Shown piece by piece: positions 17,206 through 26,090 of a stretch of DNA of 64,000 nt (position 1 is the stretch's first letter; each line of letters opens with the position of its first letter). Origin of the DNA: Bacteriovoracaceae bacterium (GTDB lineage: Bacteria > Bdellovibrionota > Bacteriovoracia > Bacteriovoracales > Bacteriovoracaceae); contig JAMPXB010000003.1 of assembly GCA_023701435.1 (NCBI GenBank), forward strand, positions 1 to 64,000, in the 5' to 3' direction. The notes below the pieces were generated by a model. It saw only the letters and a list, made by a program, of their open reading frames with translations. It searched no databases and was not told the origin of the DNA. The position numbers were made by a program, and so were the translations under genes.

Positions 17206-18390
17206 TTAGTAAAGGCCATACCCAGGATTCATATTCATCGAAGTGTTGGCACTGGCCACTGGGTTCGCCGGTCCTTGATTGCTTAAGTTATAGCTAAAAG
17301 CTTCACTGCCGAATGATCCTGGCATGATCGGCTGAACTGTATAGCGAGGATCGGCCTGAAAGTTATATTGTGGGGCCAGGTTCCAGTTAGACTGCTGATG
17401 ACTCTGGCTTGGGTAAAAGCCACCTTGTTGCCCTTGTTGCTGCTGCATCTGTGGCTGAGCAAAGATATTTGGCTGTGATGGTTGAAAGCCATTTGGATAG
17501 TAAACCCAGTTACCAGAAGTAAACGGCTGGTTATACTGATAAGGATTTGCATGCATCGAATTCGCATAATACGGATTTGGCTGCTGCTGTTGTTGGTTCT
17601 GATGCATACTGATCATCATTTGGGCCATGCCTAACATGGTTTGCATGATTTGCTTTTGATCATTAAGTAATTGTTCCACCTGCTTAGTCAGAAGAGCATT
17701 CTTCTCATCAGCTTCGCAGACTTCTTTTTTCACTTCTTCTTTTTTTGGTTCTTCAGCAACGACCGGTTTAACTTCTTCTTCTTTTTTCGGTTCTTCAGCA
17801 AGGACCGGCTTAACTTCTTCTTCCTTTTTAGGTTCTTCAGCTTCCGCTTTGGCCAAAATTTCTTCACTCTGCTCCAGATCAAGCAGAAGCTCTTCGATTT
17901 TTACTTTATGCTCAAGAATGCTTTTTTCTATAGCTTCTTTGTCAGCTATTTCAATGGCCTTCTTTTCATCCAATCCCTTAAGACCATCTTCTATGAGAAG
18001 TAGATCAACAACCAGGGCTTCCCGGTCTTTTCTTTCCTGATCAACGATCTCTTTTTTGATGTCTTCTTTCTTGGCTTCGATTTTTATTTGATCGAGTTTG
18101 ACCTTAAGGTCAGTTTCCTGTTTTTTGAGGTCATCTAGAGTAAGGTTTTCATTTTTAACGATAGAATCAGGGCTAACCTTGGCACTATATTCTTTGAATT
18201 TCTTAAATTCTTCCTTCTTCTCTTCTTTTTTATCATCTTTAACTTCCGGCTTCCCGTTCTCAACCGGAACTTCTTCTACAACCGAAGCGACATGCCGTTG
18301 GGTGGCTTTTGACTGAATCACACGAGGTGACATGGCCAGAATTGATAAAAGTGGCAAAATGGCCAGTGAATGACGATTGAAATGTTTCAT
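17206..18390 (-). CDS. Secreted coiled-coil protein with K/E repeats and a Gln-rich tail
   Basis: The 394-residue protein starts with a signal-peptide-like segment (MKHFNRHSLAILPLLSILA). Residues about 40-190 are highly charged and predicted to be a long coiled coil. Three tandem units of the type EEPKKEEEVKPV follow near residues 183-220. A Q/N/P/Y/G-rich tail (QQQQPNPYYANS, QPQMQQQQGQQGG) completes it. This organisation resembles periplasmic or surface filament-like or TonB-like spanning proteins, but no named domain is seen. It is divergent from the antiporter gene. Confidence 0.8.
   Translation of the reverse strand: MKHFNRHSLAILPLLSILAMSPRVIQSKATQRHVASVVEEVPVENGKPEVKDDKKEEKKEEFKKFKEYSAKVSPDSIVKNENLTLDDLKKQETDLKVKLDQIKIEAKKEDIKKEIVDQERKDREALVVDLLLIEDGLKGLDEKKAIEIADKEAIEKSILEHKVKIEELLLDLEQSEEILAKAEAEEPKKEEEVKPVLAEEPKKEEEVKPVVAEEPKKEEVKKEVCEADEKNALLTKQVEQLLNDQKQIMQTMLGMAQMMISMHQNQQQQQPNPYYANSMHANPYQYNQPFTSGNWVYYPNGFQPSQPNIFAQPQMQQQQGQQGGFYPSQSHQQSNWNLAPQYNFQADPRYTVQPIMPGSFGSEAFSYNLSNQGPANPVASANTSMNMNPGYGLY
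17735..17842 (-). repeat. Tandem coding repeat (EEPKKEEEVKPV units)
   Basis: Three near-identical units of about 39 bases encode EEPKKEE(E)VKPV-type segments in the coiled-coil protein. Such repeats can change copy number by slippage. Confidence 0.8.
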
Positions 18391-18461
18391 AAGTAACCCC
18401 CCTCAGAGTTATTGATTTGCTTTAATACATCCAAGTTTCATGCCAAATCGCATTGGATTCA

Positions 18462-18503
18462 CCCCTGACGGGAAATAGGGGAGAAATCCCTTGAATTCAG
18501 GGG
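18462..18503 (+). other. Nested inverted repeat in the divergent promoter region
   Basis: CCCCTGA (18462-18468) pairs with TCAGGGG (18497-18503). Inside, GGGA (18470-18473) pairs with TCCC (18487-18490). It lies between the divergent 17206 and 18627 genes, about 120 bases upstream of the antiporter start. It could be a leader RNA structure or an operator. I do not recognise a known riboswitch. Confidence 0.4.
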
Positions 18504-18626
18504 GATAAACCTTGCTAAGGAGGGTTTCTACTTAATAAAATAAAATTTATATCGACTAATACTTTCACAGGCCCCCCGGAAAGTGTTTAAAGTTTAGTCA
18601 CATTCATCTGATGGAGAAGACTCAAA

Positions 18627-20117
18627 ATGACCTCAAATTTTAAAAGGCCAAGTCTCTTACTTTCACTTGTGCCGATCTGCTTTCTGGTAGGTCTTCTGGC
18701 ACTGAATATCAGCATTTTTAAAGATTCCGCCCTTATGGGCCCCAATCAAATAGCCCTTTTTATTGCGGCCTTAGTCAGCTCCTTTATAGGCTTGTTCGTT
18801 TTAAAAATACCTTATGAAGAAATTGAGAAGAAAATCGTCCATTCCATCGGCCTTTCTTTGCAGGCCAATTTAATTCTCTTAGTGGTAGGCACTCTTATTG
18901 GTCTTTGGATTTTCTCGGGAGTTGTTCCGGCGATGATTTATTACGGAATTAAGCTTTTTAACCCGGAGTGGTTTTTACCGCTGACTTGTATTGTTTGTGC
19001 GGTCGTCTCAATCGCCACCGGAAGTTCATGGTCAACCGGGGGCACAGTCGGTATTGCTTTAATCGGAGTAGGGCAGGCGCTGAATATTCCTACACCTATG
19101 GTTGCTGGAGCAGTGGTCTCTGGCGCTTACTTTGGTGATAAGCTCTCACCTCTATCTGATACGACAAACCTGGCGCCTGCTATGGCCGGAGTAAATCTCT
19201 TTACCCATATCCGTTACATGGTCTATACCACTTTACCTTCCATTATTTTGGCCCTTATTGGTTTTACTGTTCTAGGCTATTTTTATGGGCAGGGCAGTGG
19301 CGATATTTCTCAAGTTAACATGGTTTTAAATACTCTGAATTCTACTTTCAATATCACGCCGTGGCTGTTCCTTTTGCCGATCATGGTTTTTCTCTTAGTG
19401 GCCAAAAAAGTTCCGGCCTTACCGGCACTGGTATTTGGCTGTCTGATGGGAGCCGTTTTTGTTCTGATTTTCCAACAAGAACTTTTAAAGAAAATGCTGG
19501 GTGAGAATTATAATTTTACCGCTGTCTACGGCAAGCTGATTGAAATTGCCCACTCTGGTTTTAAAATTCAGACGGATAAGGAAATGATCAATTCTCTTCT
19601 GAGTCGGGGAGGAATGGGAAGTATGCTTAATACTGTCTGGCTTATCCTGATGTCGATGATTTTTGGCGGGGTAATGGAAGTTACCGGTATGCTGGAAGAA
19701 ATTGGAAAGGCAGTACTTAAGACTGTTCGTGGGACTGCTTCACTGATTGCGGCTACTATCTCCAGCACTATCATTACCAATCTGACGGCTTCCGATCAAT
19801 ATCTGGCGATCGTATTGCCTGGAAGAATGTTTAAACCTACTTATGAAAATTTTGGCCTTGCTCCTCAGAATTTATCACGCTCGCTGGAGGACGGTGGAAC
19901 CCTGACTTCGGTGCTGGTGCCCTGGAATACCTGCGGTGCCTATTTTAGTACGATCCTCGGTGTTTCGACTGTCGCTTATTTACCATTTTGTTTCTTTAAT
20001 CTGATTAATCCTTTTGTGGCGATTATCATTGCTGCTTTTGGATGGAAAATGGAGAAGCTTCACGGTGAATCTCAAAGTATTGATAAGAATGTAAGTATTG
20101 CTCCGGAGCTTGGATAA
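18627..20117 (+). CDS. nhaC: NhaC-family Na+/H+ antiporter
   Basis: The 496-residue protein has about 11-12 hydrophobic membrane segments. Family hallmarks are ATGSSWSTGGTVGIAL, GAVVSGAYFGDKLSPLSDTTNLAPA and SDQYLAIVLPGRMF near the end. It exchanges sodium for protons across the inner membrane. Start MTSNFKRPS is preceded by GGAGAAG. The polyphosphate kinase gene follows after 3 bases, so the two are co-transcribed, perhaps linking ion and phosphate stress responses. Confidence 0.93.
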   Translation: MTSNFKRPSLLLSLVPICFLVGLLALNISIFKDSALMGPNQIALFIAALVSSFIGLFVLKIPYEEIEKKIVHSIGLSLQANLILLVVGTLIGLWIFSGVVPAMIYYGIKLFNPEWFLPLTCIVCAVVSIATGSSWSTGGTVGIALIGVGQALNIPTPMVAGAVVSGAYFGDKLSPLSDTTNLAPAMAGVNLFTHIRYMVYTTLPSIILALIGFTVLGYFYGQGSGDISQVNMVLNTLNSTFNITPWLFLLPIMVFLLVAKKVPALPALVFGCLMGAVFVLIFQQELLKKMLGENYNFTAVYGKLIEIAHSGFKIQTDKEMINSLLSRGGMGSMLNTVWLILMSMIFGGVMEVTGMLEEIGKAVLKTVRGTASLIAATISSTIITNLTASDQYLAIVLPGRMFKPTYENFGLAPQNLSRSLEDGGTLTSVLVPWNTCGAYFSTILGVSTVAYLPFCFFNLINPFVAIIIAAFGWKMEKLHGESQSIDKNVSIAPELG

Positions 20118-20120
20118 TTC

Positions 20121-22244
20121 ATGCGAAAAAGAAGAAGTGCTACCCGTCAACCTAAGAAGATTCATTTTAATGTAAATCCGGATCATTTTTTGAACCGGGA
20201 TATCTCATGGCTGCATTTCAATCGTCGGGTCTTGATGGAAGCCTCTGACAAAAGAAATCCGCTCTTGGAAAGACTGCGCTTTCTCATCATTTTCTCATCA
20301 AATCTTGATGAATTTGTCATGAAGAGAGTGGGGTACATGAAGCACCAGATAGCTTCCGGTTTCAATCACCGTTCTGTAGACGGACGGACCACAGAAGAGC
20401 AGCTCATAAGCATTCGCAAACATATTAATGAAGATCTGGAGCGTCAGCGGGGAACTTACCTGGAACTGGTGGCGGAACTGGAGCGTAATGATATTTATAT
20501 TTATGACTTTGAAGATTTAAACAAAGATGATCAGGACTATCTTAATGGCTATTTTAAAAGAAAGATATTTCCAGTCCTGACCCCTTTGTCTGTAGATCCT
20601 GGACACCCGTTTCCCTTTATTTCCAATCTTTCATATTCACTGGGTATGATCCTGAGAAACCCTCTGACGGAAACGGTTCTTTTCTCACGGGTAAAAATTC
20701 CTGAAGTTATTCCAGGGTTAATTGCTTTGCCAAAAAGCGATAATGAGAAGAAAAATCGTTTTGTTACCACTGTCACCTTAGTTCGCTCAAATTTAGATAT
20801 GCTCTATCCGGGAATGGAAATTCAGCAAACGGTACCATTCCGAGTTTCCCGAAATGCTGATGTCGATCATCGGGAAGATGATGCTCAGGACTTATTGATC
20901 CTGGTAGAAGAGGGGATTAAAGAGAGACGTTTGGCGGAATGTGTTCGTCTGGAAATTCATCGTGATACCGAGCCTCACATGACCAACTTCCTGAAAGACT
21001 CGTTGGAAATTGTAGACGAAGATATTTACCTGATGGATTTTCCCATCGATTTCTCCATCTTAAAGAGCATTGTTGATCTGGATTTGCCGGAATTGAAATT
21101 TAAGCCATGGTCGCCCATTATCCCGAAAGCTTTTTTCGAGAATACCAATATCTTCAATCTCATCCGGCAGGGGGATATACTTTTACATCACCCTTATGAA
21201 AGCTTCTCCGGCACGGTAGAGAAATTCATTTCTTCCGCCGCTGATGATCCTCATGTCTTGACCATTAAGATGACGCTCTATCGAACGGGAGACAATTCTC
21301 CGTTTATTCGTAACCTTATTAAGGCCGCAGAAAAGGGGAAACAAGTTGTCTGTCTGGTAGAGCTGAAGGCCCGTTTCGATGAACAACGAAATATTGTTTG
21401 GGCACAGAAGCTGGAAGATGCCGGTGTGCATGTCGTGTATGGAATTTTAGGTCTAAAGACCCATACCAAAACGGCACTGATCATTCGTCAGGAGCATGAT
21501 GGTGAAATTATGAGCTACGCTCATATTGGCACAGGGAATTATCATTCTCAAACCTCCAATCTCTACACTGATCTGGGACTTCTCACTTGTAACAAAAAAA
21601 TATGTGAGGAAGTTGTGGAGGTCTTTAATTACTTAACGGGAAGTTCACTTAAAACAGATTATTCGGAAATCCTGGTGGCGCCGATTAACATGAAATCAAC
21701 TTTCATGAATAAGATCCAACAGGAAATAAAAAATAAGCAGGAAGGTAAACCGGCAAGAATCATCGCAAAAATGAATGCGATGGAAGATGAAGTTATTTCT
21801 GAGGCGCTCTATGAAGCGAGTCAGGCAGGAGTAGAAGTGACTCTGATTGTTCGTGGTTTCTGCAGCTTAAAGCCTGGAGTTAAAGGGCTTTCTGAAAATA
21901 TCAAGGTCATTTCCCTTATTGGCCGCTTCCTGGAACACTCCCGTGTTTTTTATTTTTCAAATGGCTCAGCTGATTTTCATGAAGGCAACTTCTATATTGG
22001 ATCTGCTGACTGGATGCACCGGAATTTGCATAACAGAGTCGAGCTTATTACTCCCATCCATGATTTAAAACTCAAAGAGAAGCTTTGGGATTTTATAAAC
22101 ATCATGCTGCAAGACAATCGACAAGCATGGATTTTAAATGAAAACGGGAATTATACTCAGAAATCTCCTGCTGCGGGTGAAGAAGAAATCGGCACACATA
22201 ATCTGCTTATGAAGAAAACTATCCAGCGGGAAAAGGGCGTATAA
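20121..22244 (+). CDS. ppk1: Polyphosphate kinase
   Basis: The 707-residue protein has the four-domain PPK1 layout. The N-terminal motif is FLNRDISWLHFNRRVL, the middle has HHPYESFSG, and the catalytic region is AHIGTGNYHSQTSNLYTDLGLLT with the autophosphorylated histidine at about H468. The second PLD-like site is FYIGSADWMHRNLHNRVE. It makes long-chain polyphosphate from ATP at the membrane. Its TAA shares bases with the ATG of the sixA-like gene (TAATG), and a ppx/gppA gene lies convergently beyond. Confidence 0.96.
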   Translation: MRKRRSATRQPKKIHFNVNPDHFLNRDISWLHFNRRVLMEASDKRNPLLERLRFLIIFSSNLDEFVMKRVGYMKHQIASGFNHRSVDGRTTEEQLISIRKHINEDLERQRGTYLELVAELERNDIYIYDFEDLNKDDQDYLNGYFKRKIFPVLTPLSVDPGHPFPFISNLSYSLGMILRNPLTETVLFSRVKIPEVIPGLIALPKSDNEKKNRFVTTVTLVRSNLDMLYPGMEIQQTVPFRVSRNADVDHREDDAQDLLILVEEGIKERRLAECVRLEIHRDTEPHMTNFLKDSLEIVDEDIYLMDFPIDFSILKSIVDLDLPELKFKPWSPIIPKAFFENTNIFNLIRQGDILLHHPYESFSGTVEKFISSAADDPHVLTIKMTLYRTGDNSPFIRNLIKAAEKGKQVVCLVELKARFDEQRNIVWAQKLEDAGVHVVYGILGLKTHTKTALIIRQEHDGEIMSYAHIGTGNYHSQTSNLYTDLGLLTCNKKICEEVVEVFNYLTGSSLKTDYSEILVAPINMKSTFMNKIQQEIKNKQEGKPARIIAKMNAMEDEVISEALYEASQAGVEVTLIVRGFCSLKPGVKGLSENIKVISLIGRFLEHSRVFYFSNGSADFHEGNFYIGSADWMHRNLHNRVELITPIHDLKLKEKLWDFINIMLQDNRQAWILNENGNYTQKSPAAGEEEIGTHNLLMKKTIQREKGV

Positions 22245-22738
22245 TGAAACTTATTTTTCTCCGACACGGACTTGCCGAAGGGCATTTTTCAATGGATCAG
22301 GATGCTGACTTTGAACGTGAGTTAACGGAGGAGGGGATCAAGCGTTTGCATATGACTTTCAAGCAATTCAAGAAAGTCGAGCCTTCTATCGATGTGATTT
22401 TCTCTTCACCCCTGGCACGTGCCGTTCAGACTGCAGAAATTTTTTGGACGTATTACAAAGATGCTGATCTGGAGCTGATGGCGGGATTAGATATTTTGGA
22501 TAATCCTAAAAATCTGGTGGAATATATCTCTTTCTTACCAACTGATGGTTGTTATGCTTTTGTCGGCCATGATCCCCATATTATCAAAGTGATAGCTGCC
22601 TTGTTGTCACTGCATCCAGAACATGACTTCATGAGCCTTAAAAAAGGCGGCATCTGCGTCCTTGATGGAGGAATGTGGCAGGGATTTATGATGGAACTGC
22701 TATTCAGTCCTAAATTTTTAAAGACGCTATCCAATTAG
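22244..22738 (+). CDS. sixA: SixA-like histidine phosphatase
   Basis: The 164-residue protein has the RHG signature (R7-H8-G9), SSPLARAVQTAE, and the second catalytic histidine in VGHDPH. SixA removes phosphate from phosphohistidine in HPt domains in Escherichia coli; the small size and motif spacing match. Here it is translationally coupled to ppk1, an enzyme that works through phosphohistidine, which is suggestive but unproven. The stop overlaps the convergent ppx/gppA stop by 4 bases. Confidence 0.9.
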   Translation: MKLIFLRHGLAEGHFSMDQDADFERELTEEGIKRLHMTFKQFKKVEPSIDVIFSSPLARAVQTAEIFWTYYKDADLELMAGLDILDNPKNLVEYISFLPTDGCYAFVGHDPHIIKVIAALLSLHPEHDFMSLKKGGICVLDGGMWQGFMMELLFSPKFLKTLSN

Positions 22739-23685
22739 TCTTTGAGGATCATCTTTGTTGGTGGAGTCTTCAGCATCGAAAGAATGATACCTTCCTTTAA
22801 ACCCACTTTCGGTAGATGAATCTTGTCCATTTTAAGGGCATGCATCAGATGATGGGTGAGCATGATGGCCGGAAGAATAACATCGGCCCTATTTTGATCA
22901 AGTTCCAGACGACGAATGCGGTCGACATAACTCATGGAAGAAATGGACTCTTCCATATGATGAATCTCACTGAAGAGGGCAAGTTGTGAGGTTTCTTTGC
23001 CTAAAATTTTCTTTCTAATTTTTCCAATCCTGCGCAGGTTTCCGCCAGTGCCAATCATCATCTTAATATCTTTAATCTTGATATTGGTTTTGATAAAGCT
23101 CAGCATCTTACCTAATTCTTCAGAGATTTTATTTTCAAGCTCATCCTGATTTTTATAACTCAACAGCCTGACGGTCCCGACATTGAAGCTTTGAGCGGCA
23201 ACGACGATTTCATTTTTTACTATCGTTAACTCAGTACTGCCGCCACCGATATCCATTAGGAGAGCGGTCTTCTTTTTAAGATTTAGCTGGCCTTTAACTG
23301 CATTACAAATGAGATAGGCTTCCAAATCTCCCTTGATTGTTTCGATTTCAATGCCGGTGTAGCGGGCTATGTTATCGGCCAAAATCTGGCCATTTTTTGA
23401 CTCCCTCATGGCAGAAGTGGCCATGGCCCTGGTCTCGGTCACATTATATTCAGAAAAAAGATGGAAGAGCTTGATGAATGCTTCTTCGGTCAGTTTCATC
23501 TTTTCCGGGGAAATAAGGCCGTCTTTGAAAACATCCTCTCCAAGCCGCAGGGGCTCCCTGAAACTCTTGATCACCTCAATTTCATTGCCTTTTTTACGTG
23601 CAATCACGGCCCTAAGGGCGTTTGAACCCAGGTCGATGGCCGCTAGTATTTCAAAATTCTGGACTTTACGGAGGTAGCTTGGCAT
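22735..23685 (-). CDS. Ppx/GppA exopolyphosphatase family protein
   Basis: The 316-residue protein has the actin-like ATPase-fold motifs: AAIDLGSNALRAVI at the N terminus, MATSAMRES, LMDIGGGSTELTIV, and MIGTGGNLRR. It lacks the C-terminal HD-like domain of long GppA proteins, so it resembles short exopolyphosphatases. It would degrade polyphosphate or the guanosine pentaphosphate alarmone. Its position tail-to-tail with ppk1-sixA makes polyphosphate the likelier substrate. Confidence 0.92.
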   Translation of the reverse strand: MPSYLRKVQNFEILAAIDLGSNALRAVIARKKGNEIEVIKSFREPLRLGEDVFKDGLISPEKMKLTEEAFIKLFHLFSEYNVTETRAMATSAMRESKNGQILADNIARYTGIEIETIKGDLEAYLICNAVKGQLNLKKKTALLMDIGGGSTELTIVKNEIVVAAQSFNVGTVRLLSYKNQDELENKISEELGKMLSFIKTNIKIKDIKMMIGTGGNLRRIGKIRKKILGKETSQLALFSEIHHMEESISSMSYVDRIRRLELDQNRADVILPAIMLTHHLMHALKMDKIHLPKVGLKEGIILSMLKTPPTKMILKD

Positions 23686-23766
23686 ATGAGTTAATATTAC
23701 ACAGACTCTGGTGAAAAAACTAATTCCAGCTTATTAAGTTTGTATAAAGTTCAGAGGAATAAGGTA

Positions 23767-24096
23767 ATGAGACTTAAAAAGCTCTTCGAGCGCTATGCTC
23801 TGGTGAAAAGACCGACGTTAAGAGTTGTTAACCCAAGGGTTGGCACATCAATTATTCCGTTGGATGCCGGGGATGATCAGATTTTTTATCAGTATTTAAC
23901 CAATAAAATCCACGCTCTTTATTTTGAAGGGTCTGAAGGACAGCTTACCAGTATCATTCATAAGCTTCGTGATAATCAGGGCTTCACTATTCAAAAAATG
24001 AAAATTTCAGTAGGCAGGGGAAGAGAGAAGTTAATGCTTCTGCATTTGAAATTTCCCGACAATGTCGAAATTCGAAGATTAATCAAGCTGACATAA
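23767..24096 (+). CDS. Small protein of unknown function
   Basis: I choose the ATG at 23767, preceded by AGAGGA, over a TTG at 23740. The 109-residue basic protein starts MRLKKLFERYALVKRP and has no signal peptide or domain I recognise. It contains an alternating beta-strand-like centre and a basic C terminus (SVGRGREKL, EIRRLIKLT). A strong terminator follows. It is divergent from ppx/gppA. Confidence 0.7.
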   Translation: MRLKKLFERYALVKRPTLRVVNPRVGTSIIPLDAGDDQIFYQYLTNKIHALYFEGSEGQLTSIIHKLRDNQGFTIQKMKISVGRGREKLMLLHLKFPDNVEIRRLIKLT

Positions 24097-24097
24097 A

Positions 24098-24119
24098 AAA
24101 GGCCCCTTTCGGGGCCTTT
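24098..24119. terminator. Bidirectional terminator
   Basis: AAAGGCCCC/GGGGCCTTT (9 bp) closes on a TTTC loop, with A- and T-runs on the two sides. It separates the convergent small gene and icd. Confidence 0.92.
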
Positions 24120-24126
24120 ATCAACT

Positions 24127-25350
24127 TTAAGAAAGTTTCTTTTGTAGATTTGAATTAATCGCCTCAAGGAACTGCTCAGTAGTCAGATACTTGTCAGCAG
24201 TTACTTTATCGCCATGAATACAAGCGGCAAGATCTTTAGTCATTTTGCCTTCTTCAACAGTCTGGATACAAACTTGTTCAAGAGTTTCGCAGAAGTTTTG
24301 AAGTTCTTTGTTTCCATCTAGTTTTCCGCGGTGGTTAAGACCACGAGTCCAGGCGAAGATCGAAGCAATTGGGTTAGTCGAAGTCGGCTTGCCTTGCTGG
24401 TGCAGACGGTAGTGACGGGTCACTGTTCCGTGAGCTGCTTCTGCTTCCAATGTTTTTCCATCTGGAGTCAAAAGAACTGAAGTCATAAGACCCAACGAAC
24501 CGAAGCCCTGAGCAACAGTGTCTGATTGAACGTCACCATCGTAGTTTTTACAGGCCCAAACAAATCCACCAGACCACTTCATACAAGCGGCAACCATGTC
24601 ATCGATCAGACGATGTTCATACACGATGCCCTTAGCTTCAAACTTCTTCTTATAATCTTTTTCATAGATTTCATTGAAAATGTCTTTGAAGCGACCATCG
24701 TATTTTTTAAGAATGGTATTTTTAGTAGAAAGATAAAGCGGCCAGCCTTTAACCAGCGCCATGTTGAAACATGATTCAGCAAAGCCACGGATCGATTCAT
24801 CAGTGTTGTACATAGAAAGAGCAACACCCGGACCTTTGAAGTTATAAACTTCCCACTCTTGAGTTTTACCGTCTTCACCGGTGAAAGTCATTTTGAGGGT
24901 TCCCTTACCAGAAATAACTGTATCAGTAGCGCGGTACTGATCTCCGAAAGCGTGACGGCCAATAACAATTGGTTGAGTCCAGCCTGGAACCAGACGAGGA
25001 ATATTTTTAATAATGATTGGCTCACGGAAAACTGTACCATCCAGGATGTTACGGATTGTTCCGTTAGGTGACTTCCACATTTGCTTTAATTTAAATTCCT
25101 CAACACGCTTTTCATCTGGTGTGATAGTGGCGCACTTGATACCAACATTATACTTTTTGATGGCCTCAGCAGCTTCAACAGTTACCTTATCATCAGTCTT
25201 GTCACGGTTTTCCATTCCAAGATCGTAGTACTTAATATCTACATCAACGTAAGGGGTGATAAGTTTATCTTTAATAAAAGACCAGATGATTCTTGTCATC
25301 TCGTCGCCGTCGAGCTCAACGACTGGATTTTGCACTTTGATTTTGGCCAT
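24127..25350 (-). CDS. icd: NADP-dependent isocitrate dehydrogenase (eukaryotic-type)
   Basis: I place the start at the ATG at 25350 ([23 protein letters not shown]), 6-7 bases after GGAG; a TTG four codons upstream is less likely. The roughly 407 residues match the IDH1-like dimeric type. Motifs are [19 protein letters not shown], the substrate and metal residues of WKSPNGT and DDMVAACMK, and the coenzyme loop HGTVTRHYR. It makes 2-oxoglutarate and NADPH in the TCA cycle and competes with isocitrate lyase at 36556 for isocitrate. Confidence 0.95.
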   Translation of the reverse strand: MAKIKVQNPVVELDGDEMTRIIWSFIKDKLITPYVDVDIKYYDLGMENRDKTDDKVTVEAAEAIKKYNVGIKCATITPDEKRVEEFKLKQMWKSPNGTIRNILDGTVFREPIIIKNIPRLVPGWTQPIVIGRHAFGDQYRATDTVISGKGTLKMTFTGEDGKTQEWEVYNFKGPGVALSMYNTDESIRGFAESCFNMALVKGWPLYLSTKNTILKKYDGRFKDIFNEIYEKDYKKKFEAKGIVYEHRLIDDMVAACMKWSGGFVWACKNYDGDVQSDTVAQGFGSLGLMTSVLLTPDGKTLEAEAAHGTVTRHYRLHQQGKPTSTNPIASIFAWTRGLNHRGKLDGNKELQNFCETLEQVCIQTVEEGKMTKDLAACIHGDKVTADKYLTTEQFLEAINSNLQKKLS

Positions 25351-25451
25351 AGGATTCTCCAAGGAACTAGTTATTGAAAGGTCTTCTTATATTGAGGAAA
25401 AAGCCTCTATTTGTCGAGGATGTGCGGCGCGTATATTGGATAAAAAATGAC

Positions 25452-26090
25452 TCAAAGAGCCCCAGGCATGGGTTTTAGGACTTCCAGCTCAACTTTATAA
25501 CCTTTCTTTTCAAGTTCCGAGTAGATCTTGAGCACATTTTCTCCCTGGGAATCAATAGAAAGAAATTTTAGTGGGGCATGGTAGTAATACTGAGTAAAAC
25601 CAGAGTTTAGTATTTCCCTGCGGTCAGATTCCGAAGCGCCTTTGACATGAACGATTGAGGAAATGGGGTAAAGTCTATTGGTTGAGGTCATGAGCGCCAC
25701 CGGAATGTGGGAGTGATCAGCTTTGGTTTTGATGTAAAAATAGAGGTCGTCTTTATGCATAATTTCACCCAAAGTCGGATCGTATTTTTCTTTGGGGATA
25801 GCGGCGACGTTTTTCAGAAAAACATGTCCACGGGTCAACTTGATGGCAAAGTTTTTTTGGAATGTGTTCTCAATACTTTGGGGAATGCGGGTAATAAGAA
25901 ATTTATCTACAGAAGCCTGACCTCTAAAGATCCTCATTGTTTTGGCCTGAACTATTTTCTGTGGCACTTGCTTTTGCTGCTGAGTCTGCATTGAGGCCAC
26001 TTTGCGCTCAACTTTAATTTCCTCTTTATTTAGGCCGTAAAAAACAAACAGGAGGGGAAGGCACCAAAGGGTCGTTTTGATTATTTTCAT
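25452..26090 (-). CDS. Secreted or anchored partner of the subtilisin (unknown family)
   Basis: The 212-residue protein begins with one hydrophobic segment (TTLWCLPLLFVFYGL) that acts as a signal or anchor. The rest, about 180 residues, faces the periplasm or outside. No known domain is visible; the C terminus (ENVLKIYSELEKKGYKVELEVL) looks like an alpha/beta sandwich element. Its start overlaps the stop of the S8 peptidase by 4 bases, so the two are made together. A role as inhibitor, chaperone or partner of the peptidase is possible but inferred from position alone. Confidence 0.75.
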   Translation of the reverse strand: MKIIKTTLWCLPLLFVFYGLNKEEIKVERKVASMQTQQQKQVPQKIVQAKTMRIFRGQASVDKFLITRIPQSIENTFQKNFAIKLTRGHVFLKNVAAIPKEKYDPTLGEIMHKDDLYFYIKTKADHSHIPVALMTSTNRLYPISSIVHVKGASESDRREILNSGFTQYYYHAPLKFLSIDSQGENVLKIYSELEKKGYKVELEVLKPMPGAL

